Assembly (NCBI GenBank): GCA_003460745.1
Contig: QTVU01000089.1
Coordinates: forward strand, 1-5,840
DNA: 5,840 bases
Source of the DNA: Firmicutes bacterium AM55-24TS
GTDB taxonomy: Bacteria > Bacillota > Clostridia > UBA1381
Direction: 5' to 3'
The notes beneath the pieces are model-generated. The model made no database searches and was not told the DNA's origin. It saw nothing but the letters and a program-made list of their open reading frames with translations. The translations under genes were made by a program, and so were the position numbers. Positions 5,810-5,840 of the stretch are shown piece by piece (positions within the stretch are counted from its first letter, which is position 1; each line of letters starts with the position of its first letter).

Positions 5810-5840
5810 GCCTATATGTTAAATTTATATCATTTTAATG

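Overview
The window reads as chromosomal DNA of a low-GC Gram-positive bacterium, most likely a member of the Bacillota in or near the Clostridia. This is inferred from strong AGGAGG/GGGAG-type ribosome binding sites, sigma-A-like promoters with AT-rich spacers, a BlaI/MecI/CopY-family regulator, and proteins (QueC, type I GAPDH, RsmF-like methyltransferase) of clostridial or bacillar appearance. No RNA gene, CRISPR array or insertion sequence is visible.

Layout: (1) Positions 1-539, plus strand, hold the 3' part of a DNA adenine/cytosine-N4 methyltransferase that runs in from the left edge. It is only about 26-27% GC by hand count, against about 39% in the first 240 bases of the next gene. 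(2) Positions 541-2827, plus strand, hold a tight four-gene operon, queC-queD-queE-folE, with gene junctions from a 13-nt overlap to an 11-nt gap. (3) Positions 2833-2870 hold a strong hairpin terminator between convergent operons. (4) Positions 2849-4569, minus strand, hold a two-gene operon: an RsmF/NOP2/Sun-family rRNA m5C methyltransferase followed 11 nt later by a BlaI-like repressor. Its promoter is near-consensus (TTGACA-N17-TATACT), and a dyad covers the -10 box. (5) Positions 4643-5840, minus strand, hold a monocistronic gap gene (type I glyceraldehyde-3-phosphate dehydrogenase) with its own terminator, leader and promoter.

How the genes work together: FolE converts GTP to dihydroneopterin triphosphate, QueD makes 6-carboxytetrahydropterin, QueE (radical SAM) makes 7-carboxy-7-deazaguanine, and QueC makes preQ0. 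The operon therefore encodes the complete GTP-to-preQ0 route that feeds queuosine in tRNA, and FolE also supplies folate. The later steps (QueF, Tgt, QueA) are not in the window. The RsmF-like enzyme adds a second RNA-modification theme, and the BlaI-like protein probably regulates its own operon. GAPDH is a central glycolytic gene without an evident functional link to the rest.

I find no convincing new multi-gene system here. The points most worth a second look are the BlaI-rRNA methyltransferase pairing with its promoter dyad, the repressor stop codon inside a terminator loop, and the sharp composition break between the DNA methyltransferase and queC.
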